Source of the DNA: Proteobacteria bacterium UBA652 | GTDB lineage: Bacteria > Pseudomonadota > Gammaproteobacteria > Nitrosococcales > Methylophagaceae | Length of the DNA: 64,000 nt | Assembly: GCA_002299915.1 (NCBI GenBank) | Contig: DBOG01000014.1 | Location: 1-64,000, forward strand | Direction of reading: 5' to 3' | Shown: piece after piece, positions 1 to 8,454 of the stretch | How the letters are laid out: each line of letters begins with the position of its first letter | Position numbering within the stretch: position 1 is the first letter of the stretch | Translations under genes and position numbers: made by a program | The notes under the pieces: generated by a model | What the model was told of the DNA's origin: nothing | What the model saw: only the letters and a program-made list of their open reading frames with translations | Databases searched by the model: none

Positions 1-377
1 ATGGTGTTGAAAAGGGCAGCCTCACCAAAACGGGTAATATTGCCAGCAGCAGCGCCGGTATCAGAATAGGCGACAACCCCATTCAAGTCAAACACTTTGA
101 TGGCATAATAGATGAGGTTAACTTATATCGTACAGCCCTAACGCCAGCCGAAATCACGACATTAAAAGATGGCGACGGCCTCAGTGCATCATGTCCTGCT
201 GAACTTACTGTGCAAGGAGAATGTGACGGCGTTGCTGGAATTGATATCAATGATGCAATTTGTGTTATCAATGAAGTATTAACGCCTTCTACCCCGCCTA
301 AAGGGGAGTGTGATGGCGTGGAAGGGATGGATATTAATGATGTGGTTTGTACGATTAATAAGGTGTTGGCGCCATAA
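1..377 (+). CDS. C-terminal part of a secreted LamG-like protein with two dockerin-like repeats (5' truncated)
   Basis: The open frame begins before the window and is read from base 3 to the TAA at 375-377; no start codon lies inside. About 60 residues with a LamG/concanavalin-A-like ending (FDGIIDEVNLYRTALTPAEI) are followed by a short linker and two dockerin-like calcium-loop repeats of roughly 20 residues, joined by a Pro/Thr linker. The repeats read ECDGVAGIDINDAICVINEV and ECDGVEGMDINDVVCTINKV. LamG folds usually bind sugars or proteins outside the cell, so an extracellular adhesin- or enzyme-like protein is inferred. The same tail recurs in the genes at 564-1361 and 45452-46672. The upstream part and catalytic function, if any, cannot be seen. 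Confidence 0.8.
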   Translation, partial: GVEKGSLTKTGNIASSSAGIRIGDNPIQVKHFDGIIDEVNLYRTALTPAEITTLKDGDGLSASCPAELTVQGECDGVAGIDINDAICVINEVLTPSTPPKGECDGVEGMDINDVVCTINKVLAP

Positions 378-563
378 TGCTACGCAGGAATACATATAAT
401 AGGCTGTTTTAATTGGTAATAATAATTTAGAGTGATCTTTTTTGGCATTTTTCACGATTCATTACACTCTTTTGTTACACTACAAATTAGCCAAGCCTTA
501 AAAGGTAAGGGGCGGCATAATTGAATGTTAATAATATTAATAATATAGAGTGGGAGAAAGGTG

Positions 564-1361
564 ATGAGAAAGTTTATGTTAGTTGTTAGTCTGCTAATGG
601 GGTTTGCTTCAACGAGTTATGCCAGCTTACATGATTTAGGCAATGGGATTATATATGATTCGGAGCAAGATATTTCTTGGTCGAAAGATATCAACCCCTT
701 GCTAACCGCTTGTAATGCAGCGGCAGGCAAGGGAAAAGAGATGTGGGATGCTTTTTCTAGTATACACGCGTCGATGAATAGTAGCTTCAGCAGTGGCCGG
801 ACACCAGAGCAAATATGTACAGTCGGCGGGGGCGGGCGGCTGAATAAATATGAAGCACTATTATGGGTTGTTATTTTAGATGTTCATGAATATTTAGGGT
901 ATAGCGGCTGGCGGATGCCTGTTGCAGATACCGCTTGTGGTGCGGCTTTAGACTGTGATGAACGCAAAGAAAGTGAGCTTGGTCATTTGCATTATACTGC
1001 AGCTCCTGATGGATTAGGAAACCAAAACATGATTGCGGGTTGCGGAAATAACATACCGGGTGGGTGTTTTATTGAGAAAGGACCATTTTCCTACACAGGC
1101 ACCGAGCATTCCTATTGGACGCAGACGAGCGCGCCGCCGGAGTCGGTGCAGGGAGTTACTATTAATCGCACGTGGGTATTTCATATGGGAACAGGGGTTC
1201 AGAGTCCTGATCCTAATCATGGGAGCCATTTTGGTGTATGGCCAGTACGTTATGGACTGCTTCCTTTACCCTCTACTGGTGGTGGGGATTGTAATAATGA
1301 TGGCAATGTTGATATTAATGATGTGATTTGTACGATTAATAAGGTGTTAGCAGGGCCTTAA
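564..1361 (+). CDS. Secreted DUF1566 (Lcl-like) protein with one C-terminal dockerin-like repeat
   Basis: A 265-residue protein with a signal peptide (MRKFMLVVSLLMGFASTSYA). The body matches the DUF1566 pattern: an early YDSEQDISWSKDIN stretch, then GWRMPVADTA, a SYWTQTS segment and a closing FGVWPVRYG. DUF1566 domains occur in surface and secreted bacterial proteins; their biochemical role is poorly defined. The last 22 residues, beginning DCNNDGNVDINDV, form a well-kept calcium loop with ligand-type D, N, D and D at the expected places. ATG 564 is preferred over GTG 561 because GGGAG lies 7 bases upstream of it. The stop codon overlaps that of the convergent methyltransferase gene by three bases. 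Confidence 0.8.
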   Translation: MRKFMLVVSLLMGFASTSYASLHDLGNGIIYDSEQDISWSKDINPLLTACNAAAGKGKEMWDAFSSIHASMNSSFSSGRTPEQICTVGGGGRLNKYEALLWVVILDVHEYLGYSGWRMPVADTACGAALDCDERKESELGHLHYTAAPDGLGNQNMIAGCGNNIPGGCFIEKGPFSYTGTEHSYWTQTSAPPESVQGVTINRTWVFHMGTGVQSPDPNHGSHFGVWPVRYGLLPLPSTGGGDCNNDGNVDINDVICTINKVLAGP

Positions 1362-1813
1362 AGCCAACGCCTGACGGACTGTTGATAGGTTTGATATTGC
1401 TCGGCAAATTTTTCTGCGAGGATTGCTTCTTCGGGGATGATTTGCTGGGTGGTAATCAGCCAGATAAACATTGGTAACATGAGAAAGCATGAGAGGCTGC
1501 CTAATAATATTCCCCAGCCAATCAACCAACACAGTAGACCGAGATACATGGGGTTTCGGCTGAGGCGATAGAGGCCGGTGGTGACAAGCTGTTTTGATTT
1601 TTCAGGATGAATGGGATTAAAACTGGTGTGGGCACGGAAGAATTGAATCAGTGCCGTGGCATCCAGTAAAATGGCTAAGAGGATCGGTAATAAGGCCAGT
1701 TTGCGCCAGTGTTCTGGAAATACTGTGATAATGGGGAGATAACGGTTCAGCAGCCACATTAATACACCGATAAGCAACATATAAACGGGGGGTGGAATTT
1801 TGAGTTTAACCAT
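1358..1813 (-). CDS. Isoprenylcysteine carboxyl methyltransferase-like membrane protein
   Basis: A 151-residue membrane protein with about four hydrophobic segments. The hallmark of the ICMT/PEMT-like family is visible: the GLYRLSRNPMYLGLL motif followed by an acidic EEAIL near the C-terminal AdoMet pocket. Bacterial members of this family methylate lipids or other small hydrophobic substrates; the substrate here is unknown. ATG 1813 overlaps the end of ubiI by 8 bases, so the gene is the last of the ygfB-pepP-ubiH-ubiI operon and is probably translationally coupled. A link to quinone or lipid chemistry is only inferred from that position. Confidence 0.8.
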   Translation of the reverse strand: MVKLKIPPPVYMLLIGVLMWLLNRYLPIITVFPEHWRKLALLPILLAILLDATALIQFFRAHTSFNPIHPEKSKQLVTTGLYRLSRNPMYLGLLCWLIGWGILLGSLSCFLMLPMFIWLITTQQIIPEEAILAEKFAEQYQTYQQSVRRWL

Positions 1814-3035
1814 CACGCCGTGTTTGGCTGCGTTTACCGCTGACCTGTTTCATCACACTATTTTTCAATAACTGGGTTTGATTCAAGCGGTTTATCCCTA
1901 ATCGTCTTGCCCATTTTATCGGTGCAATCTCACTACCGAAGAGACGCTTGAAACCATCCATGGTGAACTGCATGAATAAATTATCGGCCTTACGCTGGCG
2001 TTGATACTTTTTGAGCGTGTGTAGGCTGCCGATTTGTCTATTGCGCTGATGGGCAGTGATAATTGTATCTGCAAGCGTGGTGGCATCCAGCAAGCCGATA
2101 TTTACCCCTTGGCCTGCTAAGGGGTGGATAGTGTGAGCGGCATCACCCACCAGGGCAAACCCTGTTTTGACATAATCTTGTGCATGGCTGAGGTGAAGAG
2201 GAAAGCTGGTGCGTTGGCTCACTTTTTGAACCACGCCTAGTTGAGATTCAAATGTGACTTCAATCTCATGGCAAAATTCAGCTTCAGGCAGCGCACAGAG
2301 CCGCTGGGCTTCATCGGGTGTGGTTGACCAGACGATGGAACATTGATACGGATCAGCCAGTGGTAGAAAGGCAAGTGGGCCTGTTGGCAAAAAGCGCTGC
2401 CAAGCGGTGAGTTGGTGGCTTTTTTCGGTGGTGACCGTACAGACAACAGCATGTTGCTGATACGCCCAGCCCTTGCTTTGAATGTCTGCCCAATCTCGCA
2501 AAGGTGAACGCGCGCCATCTGCGGCAATGATAAGGTTGGCGGTCAGTGCTTGGCCTTCTTCTAATGTTAGGCTGGGAAGTTCACTTGCAAGATCTAATGC
2601 GGTTGGTTTGCTAGGACACAGAAACTTAATATTGGCAGCTTGCTGGCATTGCTGCAATAATACTTGCTGAAGGTGGCGATTCTCAATGATATGACCGAGT
2701 GTGGGTTGGCCAATGTCAGCGCTATCAAAATGCACCACATGTCGCGTCGTCTGCCCTGAGCCTGTCGAAGAGGATTCCCATACCTGCATATCACGATAAG
2801 TACTGATACGAGTTTGGAACAGTTGCTGCCATGTGCCGAGTTCTCGAAAGAGTGATTCTGAGGCATGGGTGAGTGCGCTAACGCGCACATCAGGCGGGTC
2901 ACTTTCTGCCAAGGGTTGAGCAGCATAGGCTTCAATCAGTGCAATCGTTAAATCAGAACGTTGGCTAAGTGAGAGTGCAAGTGTCGCACCGACCATGCCA
3001 CCGCCGACAATAATAATATCGTAGTCTGGTTTCAT
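1806..3035 (-). CDS. ubiI: UbiI/VisC-type FAD-dependent ubiquinone biosynthesis hydroxylase
   Basis: A 409-residue flavoprotein monooxygenase of the UbiH/UbiF/COQ6 family. It hydroxylates the aromatic ring of a polyprenylphenol intermediate of ubiquinone; UbiI works at C5. Three flavin motifs are visible: IIIVGGGMVGATLALSL at the N-terminus, the central AADGARSPLRDW, and ALVGDAAHTIHPLAGQGVN. The start overlaps the ubiH stop (ATGA). The order pepP-ubiH-this gene is the classical gamma layout that identifies it as ubiI rather than ubiF. After MQVWE there is an apparent insertion (SSSTGSGQTTR) encoded by a REP-like motif, discussed separately. C5 rather than C6 specificity is from context. Confidence 0.9.
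   Translation of the reverse strand: MKPDYDIIIVGGGMVGATLALSLSQRSDLTIALIEAYAAQPLAESDPPDVRVSALTHASESLFRELGTWQQLFQTRISTYRDMQVWESSSTGSGQTTRHVVHFDSADIGQPTLGHIIENRHLQQVLLQQCQQAANIKFLCPSKPTALDLASELPSLTLEEGQALTANLIIAADGARSPLRDWADIQSKGWAYQQHAVVCTVTTEKSHQLTAWQRFLPTGPLAFLPLADPYQCSIVWSTTPDEAQRLCALPEAEFCHEIEVTFESQLGVVQKVSQRTSFPLHLSHAQDYVKTGFALVGDAAHTIHPLAGQGVNIGLLDATTLADTIITAHQRNRQIGSLHTLKKYQRQRKADNLFMQFTMDGFKRLFGSEIAPIKWARRLGINRLNQTQLLKNSVMKQVSGKRSQTRRDG
2751..2772. repeat. REP-like palindromic motif inside the ubiI coding region
   Basis: The bases CCCTGAGCCTGTCGAAG match the CTTCGACAGGCTCAG-type motif that is widely scattered in proteobacterial intergenic regions. Here it lies in frame within ubiI and encodes part of a Ser/Thr/Gly-rich loop (SSSTGSGQ). 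I recognise the motif from memory; only one copy was noticed in this window. Confidence 0.5.
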
Positions 3036-4237
3036 AGTTTCAGCCCTCGACCAAGCCGCGGTTGTTTTCGGGCTAAGCCCATACTTTTTGCTGCCATCCA
3101 GTGTTTTAATGGCGGCAATGCATTGGTGGCAGATAGCGCCGCACCGCGGAGATGGCCCACTATAGGGTTTGATTGGCTGAATAATTGAACCAGACTATTT
3201 GTAATGGTGATGACATTATCTTGATCTGCCGTACGCCATTGTGTGTATTCATGCAGGGCACGTGCGCCGCCGCAATCATCCGCATGGTCGTGTAACACTT
3301 CAGCTAGCGCGGCAACATCGCGTAATCCAAGGTTAAAGCCTTGCCCTGCAACAGGATGTAATGTGTGGGCGGCATTGCCGATAAGTACAATACGATGTTG
3401 CACCGGTTGATCAGATTGCACTAGATGTAGCGGATAACTTTGGCGCGCGCCAACTTGTTTGAGTTCGCCTAGGCGATAACCAAAGCAGCTTTGTAGTTGC
3501 ACTAAAAAGTCAGCATCATTCAGTGCGAGCAAGGCGATTTCATCTCCTGAATTGACGGTCCACACCAGGCTGCAACGATTATCAGCCATAGGTAAGAGCG
3601 CTAATGGGCCTGAATCAGTAAAGCGTTCAAAGGCACGGTTTTGATGGGGGCGTTCGGGGCTAATATTAGCGATAATGGCTGTTTGTTGGTAATCGTGGCT
3701 GTGTGTGCTCAAACCTAATTGTTGGCGAACAGTTGAGCGGCCCCCATCGGCAACAACGAGGCATCGTGCAGTTAAGATCTGCTCATTATCAAGCGTGAGA
3801 CGGACATGGCTATCATATTGTTCCAGCGATTGAATACTGGCAGGGCAATGCAGTGTTAAATTGGCTTGTTGGGCGAGTTGTTGCTGCAATACACTGCCAA
3901 CGGAACGCGCCAGAATAACCTGCCCTAAAGCAGGCACCTGCTCATCTTTAGCAGACAGTCGTGTGCTACCGAAATGGCCGCGATCTGAGATATGAATAGC
4001 TAGGATCGGTGTGCTGTATTGTACCAGCTTAGACCAGATACCAATCGATTCAAAAATACGCTGTGAGCCATAGGAAATCGCAATCGCGCGGTCATCATAG
4101 CTAGGTTGCTTATCTGCTGTGTAGGGAACTGCTTCAATTATGGCAATCTTAAGCGGGCTATTTTTTAAGGCACAAGCCAGGCTGGCACCGACCATGCCAC
4201 CACCTACAATAATCAGATCGTAATCTGTTTTTTTCAT
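3032..4237 (-). CDS. ubiH: 2-octaprenyl-6-methoxyphenol hydroxylase-type UbiH
   Basis: A 401-residue FAD monooxygenase of the same family as the downstream ubiI. UbiH performs the C4 ring hydroxylation in aerobic ubiquinone synthesis, within the membrane-associated or soluble Ubi complex. Visible motifs are LIIVGGGMVGASLACAL near residue 10, VVADGGRSTVRQQLGL in the middle and VLIGNAAHTLHPVAGQGFNL near residue 290. The last is the GD motif with Asn in place of the usual Asp (GNAAH), which is common in UbiH. ATG 4237 overlaps the pepP stop by 4 bases and the stop overlaps the ubiI ATG, so translation is coupled along the operon. Confidence 0.93.
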   Translation of the reverse strand: MKKTDYDLIIVGGGMVGASLACALKNSPLKIAIIEAVPYTADKQPSYDDRAIAISYGSQRIFESIGIWSKLVQYSTPILAIHISDRGHFGSTRLSAKDEQVPALGQVILARSVGSVLQQQLAQQANLTLHCPASIQSLEQYDSHVRLTLDNEQILTARCLVVADGGRSTVRQQLGLSTHSHDYQQTAIIANISPERPHQNRAFERFTDSGPLALLPMADNRCSLVWTVNSGDEIALLALNDADFLVQLQSCFGYRLGELKQVGARQSYPLHLVQSDQPVQHRIVLIGNAAHTLHPVAGQGFNLGLRDVAALAEVLHDHADDCGGARALHEYTQWRTADQDNVITITNSLVQLFSQSNPIVGHLRGAALSATNALPPLKHWMAAKSMGLARKQPRLGRGLKL

Positions 4238-5535
4238 GCCATCAGCGCTTCAATCTCATCGACTTCTTTGGGCGCATCCTTAGAGAGTACATCGCAACCG
4301 GTTTGAGTGACCAGCACATCATCTTCAATCCGAATCCCCGTAAACTGCCATTGTTTTGCCACCCCTTTGGGATCGCGGATATATAGGCCAGGTTCAACAG
4401 TCAGCACCATACCCGGTTCAAGCTGGCGCCAATTATCATTAATTTTATAGTCACCCACATCATGCACATCCATCCCCAACCAATGCCCTGTGCGATGCAT
4501 ATAAAATTTACGATATTTTTCTTGTTTGATTAAGCTGTTTACTTTGCCTTTTAATAAACCAATATCAACTAGCCCTTCGGTTAATACCCGTACAGCCGCC
4601 TCATGGGATTGGTTCCAATGATTGCCTGGCTTGACGGCTTCAATTGCCGCTTTTTGCGCAGCGAGCACGATGTTATATAAGGTTTTCTGGCTAGCGGTGA
4701 ATTTGCCATTCACTGGCAAGGTTCGGGTGATGTCGCCGGCATAATAATCATATTCTGCACCCGCATCGATTAATAGCAAGTCATTGTTTTTAAGTTTTTT
4801 ATTGTTCTCAATATAATGCAGAATGCAGCCATTTTCACCGCCGCCGACAATGGAAGGATACGCCGCACTTCGGCAATCATGACGCATAAAATCATGGATG
4901 ATTTCGGCTTCAACTTCATATTCCCATTTACCAACTTGGGTAAATTGCATCGCGCGAATATGCGCCGCAGCAGAAATTTCAGCGGCGCGGCGCATGGCTT
5001 TAATTTCAGCGCCGCTTTTGAATAAACGCAGTTCATTTAATACATGATCTAATTCAATGATTTCATTAGGGGAATGCATGCCCTGACGGGAAAATTTACG
5101 CAAATTATTCAGCCAGCCAATCATCTGCTGATCAAAGACGGCTTGATTGCCCATGGTGTAATAAACGCGTTCTTTGCCTTCTAATAATCCCGGTAAAATA
5201 TCATCTAAATCATCAATGGGGTAAGCATCATCTGCACCATAAATATCGCATGCGCCTTGCTGCCCTGCGCGATAACCATCCCAGATTTCTTTCTCTATAT
5301 TGCGTTCACGACAAAATAAAATGTATTCACCATGTGGCCGCCCGGGGACGATCACTAATACGGATTCTGGTTCAGGGAAACCAGATAGATAGTGAAAATT
5401 GCTATCACTACGGTGTGGGAAATCCACATCTCGATTACGTGTTGCCACGGGGGCATTAGGTAATACAGCAATACTATCCGCACCCATCACATCCATAAGG
5501 TGGCGACGTCGGCGGGGAAATTCAGCTTTATTCAT
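4234..5535 (-). CDS. pepP: Xaa-Pro aminopeptidase (aminopeptidase P)
   Basis: A 433-residue member of peptidase family M24B that removes an N-terminal residue preceding proline. The aminopeptidase P N-terminal domain occupies about the first 130 residues. The C-terminal pita-bread fold carries the dinuclear metal ligands: the two Asp in LIDAGAEYDYYAGDITRT, the His in RTGHWLGMDVHDVGDY, and Glu in VLTVEPGLY and in GIRIEDDVLV. Length fits the family. It lies 3 bases after ygfB and overlaps ubiH, the usual gamma arrangement. The protein is cytoplasmic and its presence among ubi genes is a matter of operon order rather than shared pathway. Confidence 0.96.
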   Translation of the reverse strand: MNKAEFPRRRRHLMDVMGADSIAVLPNAPVATRNRDVDFPHRSDSNFHYLSGFPEPESVLVIVPGRPHGEYILFCRERNIEKEIWDGYRAGQQGACDIYGADDAYPIDDLDDILPGLLEGKERVYYTMGNQAVFDQQMIGWLNNLRKFSRQGMHSPNEIIELDHVLNELRLFKSGAEIKAMRRAAEISAAAHIRAMQFTQVGKWEYEVEAEIIHDFMRHDCRSAAYPSIVGGGENGCILHYIENNKKLKNNDLLLIDAGAEYDYYAGDITRTLPVNGKFTASQKTLYNIVLAAQKAAIEAVKPGNHWNQSHEAAVRVLTEGLVDIGLLKGKVNSLIKQEKYRKFYMHRTGHWLGMDVHDVGDYKINDNWRQLEPGMVLTVEPGLYIRDPKGVAKQWQFTGIRIEDDVLVTQTGCDVLSKDAPKEVDEIEALMA

Positions 5536-5538
5536 GTA

Positions 5539-6087
5539 TTAATGCTGCTCGGAAGTGTCGGGATTGACGGGTTGTAGTTCACCATAAAGTAAAAACAGGC
5601 CCATTCTTAAATATTCAATCAATTCAAAAAAATAACCTTCCTCGGAATCAGATTGCGCTAATGATTCAGCATCAACTTGGCTAATTTGAATCAGATCAGT
5701 TAAATATTCCTGAGCATCAGCGGAAAGATCGGCTTCTTGTGTGAGGCCTGACACACCTAGCCCATACACCAAGCCTTGGCACCAGTCAGAAAGCGCTAAA
5801 ATACGCGAAGCCAAGGGCGCGTCATCACCAGGCACGTCTATCTGGAAATCAAAATCAAGGCTATTAAGCTGCTGCACGGTATCATCGAATAATGCGCTAA
5901 GATCAAGTAAATCTTGTTCATCGAAGGTCATTTCAGGAAATAAACTGTTCGCCCATGCCATCCGATTTGCCTGTGCGTCTACACATAATAAACCGCATAA
6001 AGCACCTTGTAATTCAGCTGTGTTCGCTGGGCCATTGGGCGTTGCTTCCTGTGATGGGAAGGGCAAGGGTAAATCGTATTCAGACAT
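5539..6087 (-). CDS. ygfB: UPF0149 family protein YgfB
   Basis: A 182-residue acidic, helical cytoplasmic protein of the UPF0149/YgfB family. The family signature is seen in the N-terminal NTAELQGALCGLLC stretch, a central DWCQGLVYGLGVSG motif and a C-terminal EGYFFELIEYLRMGLFLLY segment. The molecular role is not firmly settled; in Pseudomonas, YgfB has been linked to control of ampDh3 expression. It is the first gene of the pepP-ubiH-ubiI operon and diverges from the zapB-like/zapA operon, with about 100 bases between them that must hold both promoters. Confidence 0.92.
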   Translation of the reverse strand: MSEYDLPLPFPSQEATPNGPANTAELQGALCGLLCVDAQANRMAWANSLFPEMTFDEQDLLDLSALFDDTVQQLNSLDFDFQIDVPGDDAPLASRILALSDWCQGLVYGLGVSGLTQEADLSADAQEYLTDLIQISQVDAESLAQSDSEEGYFFELIEYLRMGLFLLYGELQPVNPDTSEQH

Positions 6088-6128
6088 TGTGGTAACCTAG
6101 ACAAGATAAACTGTTATTATGCCAGCTA

Positions 6129-6158
6129 TTGACCGCATTGACAGCACGCGGCTATAGT
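6129..6158 (+). promoter_or_regulatory. Likely sigma-70 promoter for the zapB-like/zapA operon
   Basis: TTGACC at 6129-6134 and TATAGT at 6153-6158 are separated by 18 bases, and the ATG lies 34 bases further on. A second TTGACA at 6138 is not correctly spaced to a -10. Prediction from consensus only. Confidence 0.5.
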
Positions 6159-6192
6159 AATGTGTGATTTTATTAGGAATGAAGAGCGTTGC

Positions 6193-6402
6193 ATGGCAAA
6201 AGATGCGATAAAACAACTGGAAAAAAATGTCGAGGAGCTGTTGCGCAGCGCCTATGATCTGCGTGAGGAAAATAAGCTGTTAAAAGCCAAACAAGCGCGT
6301 TGGCTAGAAGAGCGCGATACGCTAATCGCCCAGCGACAGCAGGCGCGACAAGGAATTGATTCAATGATAGAACGCCTTAAAGCGGTGGATGATGTGTTAT
6401 GA
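6193..6402 (+). CDS. Small coiled-coil ZapB-like protein (TIGR02449 family)
   Basis: A 69-residue coiled-coil protein starting MAKDAIKQLEKNVEELL, with heptad leucines and a charged REENKLLKAKQARWLEERD core. Proteins of this type (TIGR02449) sit directly before zapA in many gammaproteobacteria and are thought to be cell-division partners like ZapB. The in-frame ATG at 6160 would add 11 residues without the coiled-coil character, so ATG 6193 is preferred. The stop overlaps the zapA start (ATGA), so the two are coupled. Confidence 0.8.
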   Translation: MAKDAIKQLEKNVEELLRSAYDLREENKLLKAKQARWLEERDTLIAQRQQARQGIDSMIERLKAVDDVL

Positions 6403-6704
6403 GTTCTCCTGTAACCGTACGTATTTTAGGTAAAGAATATCAAGTTGCTTGCCCAGAAGAGGAGCGGGCATCATTGGAAGCATCCGCCTCATTACTAGAT
6501 GGAAAAATGCGGGAAATCCGAGATGCAGGCAAGATTGTGGGCTTAGATCGCATAGCAGTACTTGCGGCGCTCAACCTTGCTAATGATGTGATTAAATTCA
6601 ATGGCGCAGAAACAAAAGATAAACAAGATATTGGGCGCCAACTTGAAACCTTGACCGAACGGGTCGCTGTGTTCTTAGAAGAAGAGCGTCAGATCGAAAT
6701 ATAG
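6399..6704 (+). CDS. zapA: Cell division protein ZapA
   Basis: A 101-residue ZapA: an N-terminal small beta domain (PVTVRILGKEYQVACPEEER) followed by the conserved helix with ASLLDGKMREIRDAGKIVGLD and AVLAALNLANDV, then a C-terminal coiled coil. ZapA tetramers bind and cross-link FtsZ filaments at midcell. The overlap with the upstream ZapB-like gene and the 6S RNA immediately downstream reproduce the usual gammaproteobacterial zapA-ssrS order. Confidence 0.95.
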   Translation: MSSPVTVRILGKEYQVACPEEERASLEASASLLDGKMREIRDAGKIVGLDRIAVLAALNLANDVIKFNGAETKDKQDIGRQLETLTERVAVFLEEERQIEI

Positions 6705-6763
6705 CGTTACCACGTAAAAGAATAATATTCCCCCTTTCTCAAAATAAGAGCGTATGATTGTAG

Positions 6764-6945
6764 TTAGTCCCTGCGGTGTGCGTCAGTGGCATTCGTTTCT
6801 TGACCCGATAAGCATTTATGCACAGGAACTGATTGGACGTGGGCGAGCAAGCCTATCTTGAATAGGAAGCCCAAAGCGACTAAGAAGTACCGACTTGAAC
6901 CAAAAGATGGTTCAAGAACACCGTTCACAACGGCACTGTGGGGCA
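6764..6945 (+). ncRNA. ssrS: 6S RNA
   Basis: About 180 bases after zapA that can fold as 6S RNA. The 5' CCCTGCGGTGT pairs with the 3' GGCACTGTGGGG to make the closing stem. The internal TTGACCCGATAAGC and the 3' hairpin CTTGAACCAAAAGATGGTTCAAG are typical of gammaproteobacterial 6S RNAs. 6S RNA mimics an open promoter and sequesters sigma-70 RNA polymerase in stationary phase. A TATGAT -10 box at 6753-6758 fits a start near 6765. Ends are approximate. In many relatives ygfA follows; here Sel1 genes do. Confidence 0.85.
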
Positions 6946-7001
6946 TTTATTTTTTATGATGGGACGCTCTCCCTCGGATATTTTTAAAAAGGAATAATTT
7001 A

Positions 7002-7817
7002 ATGAAACAAGTAATTCTATTTGTACTCTCCCTGTGTGTAGCATTTTCGACCCCTGCATTCGCAGATGGCCATATGGGTGGCCATGTTAGTGATGAAGTG
7101 AAAGAAATGATCGTAGAGGCTGAGAAGGGCGATGCTGAAGCACAATATGACCTTGCCTTAGCCTATGATTTTGGCGATGGTATCGCAGAAGATAAAACAG
7201 AAGCTGTCAAGTGGTATATCAAAGCGGCGGAACAAGGGTATGTGGATGCCCAATATAATTTAGCCGTCAGTTATGATGATGGTGAAGGGGTTGAAGTCGA
7301 TCATGCTGAAGCGGTCAAATGGTATCGCAAGGCTGCCGAGCAAGGCGATATGAAAGCGCAATATAACTTAGCGGTAAGCTATGATGAGGGTGAAGGCATA
7401 AAGCAAGATCATGCTAAAGCGGTTGATTGGTATTTAAAAGCGGCTGAGCAAGGCCATGATTCTGCCCAATATAACTTAGGTAGAAGTTATGATACGGGTG
7501 AAGGCGTAGACATTGATCACGCGGAAGCGGTGGATTGGTATCGCAAAGCAGCTGAGCAAGGCCATACCTCAGCGGCGTATAATATTGGTGTCAGCTATGA
7601 TGAAGGTGAAGGTGTCCGCCAAGACCATGAAAAAGCAGTGGAATGGTATCTTGCAGCGGCAAGAGAAGGGCATCCAGAGGCGCAATATAATTTAGCAGTC
7701 AGCTATGAAATCGGTGAAGGTGTGCGGAAAAATAAGGAAGAAGCCATCAAATGGTATCGTCGTGCAGCTGAGCAGGGCGATGAAGATGCAGTGGATAAAC
7801 TGAGAACATTAGAATAA
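7002..7817 (+). CDS. Secreted Sel1-repeat protein
   Basis: A 271-residue protein with a signal peptide (ending FSTPAFA) and about six 36-residue Sel1/TPR-like repeats. Each follows the pattern DAQYNLAVSYDDGEGV, then DHAEAVKWYRKAAEQG. Such alpha-solenoids are protein-interaction scaffolds; exported ones act in periplasmic or envelope processes, and no enzyme domain is present. The repeats are rich in Asp and Glu, so the surface is strongly acidic. The next gene encodes a shorter relative 25 bases downstream, so the pair probably arose by duplication. The partner is unknown. Confidence 0.88.
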   Translation: MKQVILFVLSLCVAFSTPAFADGHMGGHVSDEVKEMIVEAEKGDAEAQYDLALAYDFGDGIAEDKTEAVKWYIKAAEQGYVDAQYNLAVSYDDGEGVEVDHAEAVKWYRKAAEQGDMKAQYNLAVSYDEGEGIKQDHAKAVDWYLKAAEQGHDSAQYNLGRSYDTGEGVDIDHAEAVDWYRKAAEQGHTSAAYNIGVSYDEGEGVRQDHEKAVEWYLAAAREGHPEAQYNLAVSYEIGEGVRKNKEEAIKWYRRAAEQGDEDAVDKLRTLE

Positions 7818-7842
7818 TATGACATTTAATAGGGATATAAAA

Positions 7843-8442
7843 ATGAAAAATAGACTTACTTTTTTACTATTAGGCTGCATCTTATTATCAGCGCCTTCAT
7901 TTGCAGAAGACGATCTAAGCGATCAATTACAAGCGATGATGATGTTGGCAAAACAAGATTATGCCCCCGCACAATATGAATTGGCGAGAGCATATGATTT
8001 TGCTGAAGGGGTAGATTTAGATCATGAAGAAGCCGTGAAATGGTATCTTAAAGCTGCCAATCAAGGTCATGCAGAGGCACAATACAACTTAGCCGTCAGT
8101 TATGATGAAGGCGAAGGCGTGTCAGTTGATCATGCAGAAGCCGTGGATTGGTATCGTAAATCAGCCGACCAAGGTGATGCAGAAGCACAATATAACTTAG
8201 CTGTGAGCTATGATGATGGTGAAGGCGTTAAGGAAAATGACACGGAAGCCTTCAAATGGTACAAGCTATCAGCCGAACAAGGTGATTCTGATGCGGAATA
8301 TGAGATGGGCATCAGTTATCGTGATGGTGAAGGCGTAAAGCAGGATAAAGATGAAGCCATTAAATGGTTTTTCAGAGCGGCTGCCCAAGGAGACTATGAG
8401 GCGGTAGATGAGTTAAAGTCTCTGGATGCTTGGAATTTCTAA
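7843..8442 (+). CDS. Second secreted Sel1-repeat protein
   Basis: A 199-residue paralogue of the preceding gene: signal peptide (LLLGCILLSAPSFA) and about four to five Sel1 repeats with the same AQYNLAVSYDEGEGV wording. ATG 7843 is chosen over 7819 because it starts the signal peptide and has an AGGGA ribosome site about ten bases upstream. It is probably cotranscribed with the first Sel1 gene and ends at the hairpin at 8455-8482. The repeats are as acidic as in the neighbour. Function is unknown; a cysteine in the signal region (LLGC) is too early and poorly placed for a confident lipobox. Confidence 0.85.
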   Translation: MKNRLTFLLLGCILLSAPSFAEDDLSDQLQAMMMLAKQDYAPAQYELARAYDFAEGVDLDHEEAVKWYLKAANQGHAEAQYNLAVSYDEGEGVSVDHAEAVDWYRKSADQGDAEAQYNLAVSYDDGEGVKENDTEAFKWYKLSAEQGDSDAEYEMGISYRDGEGVKQDKDEAIKWFFRAAAQGDYEAVDELKSLDAWNF

Positions 8443-8454
8443 ATGATAAATAGA

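Noticed and set aside
1014..1326. Overlapping ORFs of 71 and 97 residues inside the DUF1566 gene
   Set aside because: They are out-of-frame shadows of a gene with a signal peptide and a recognisable domain.
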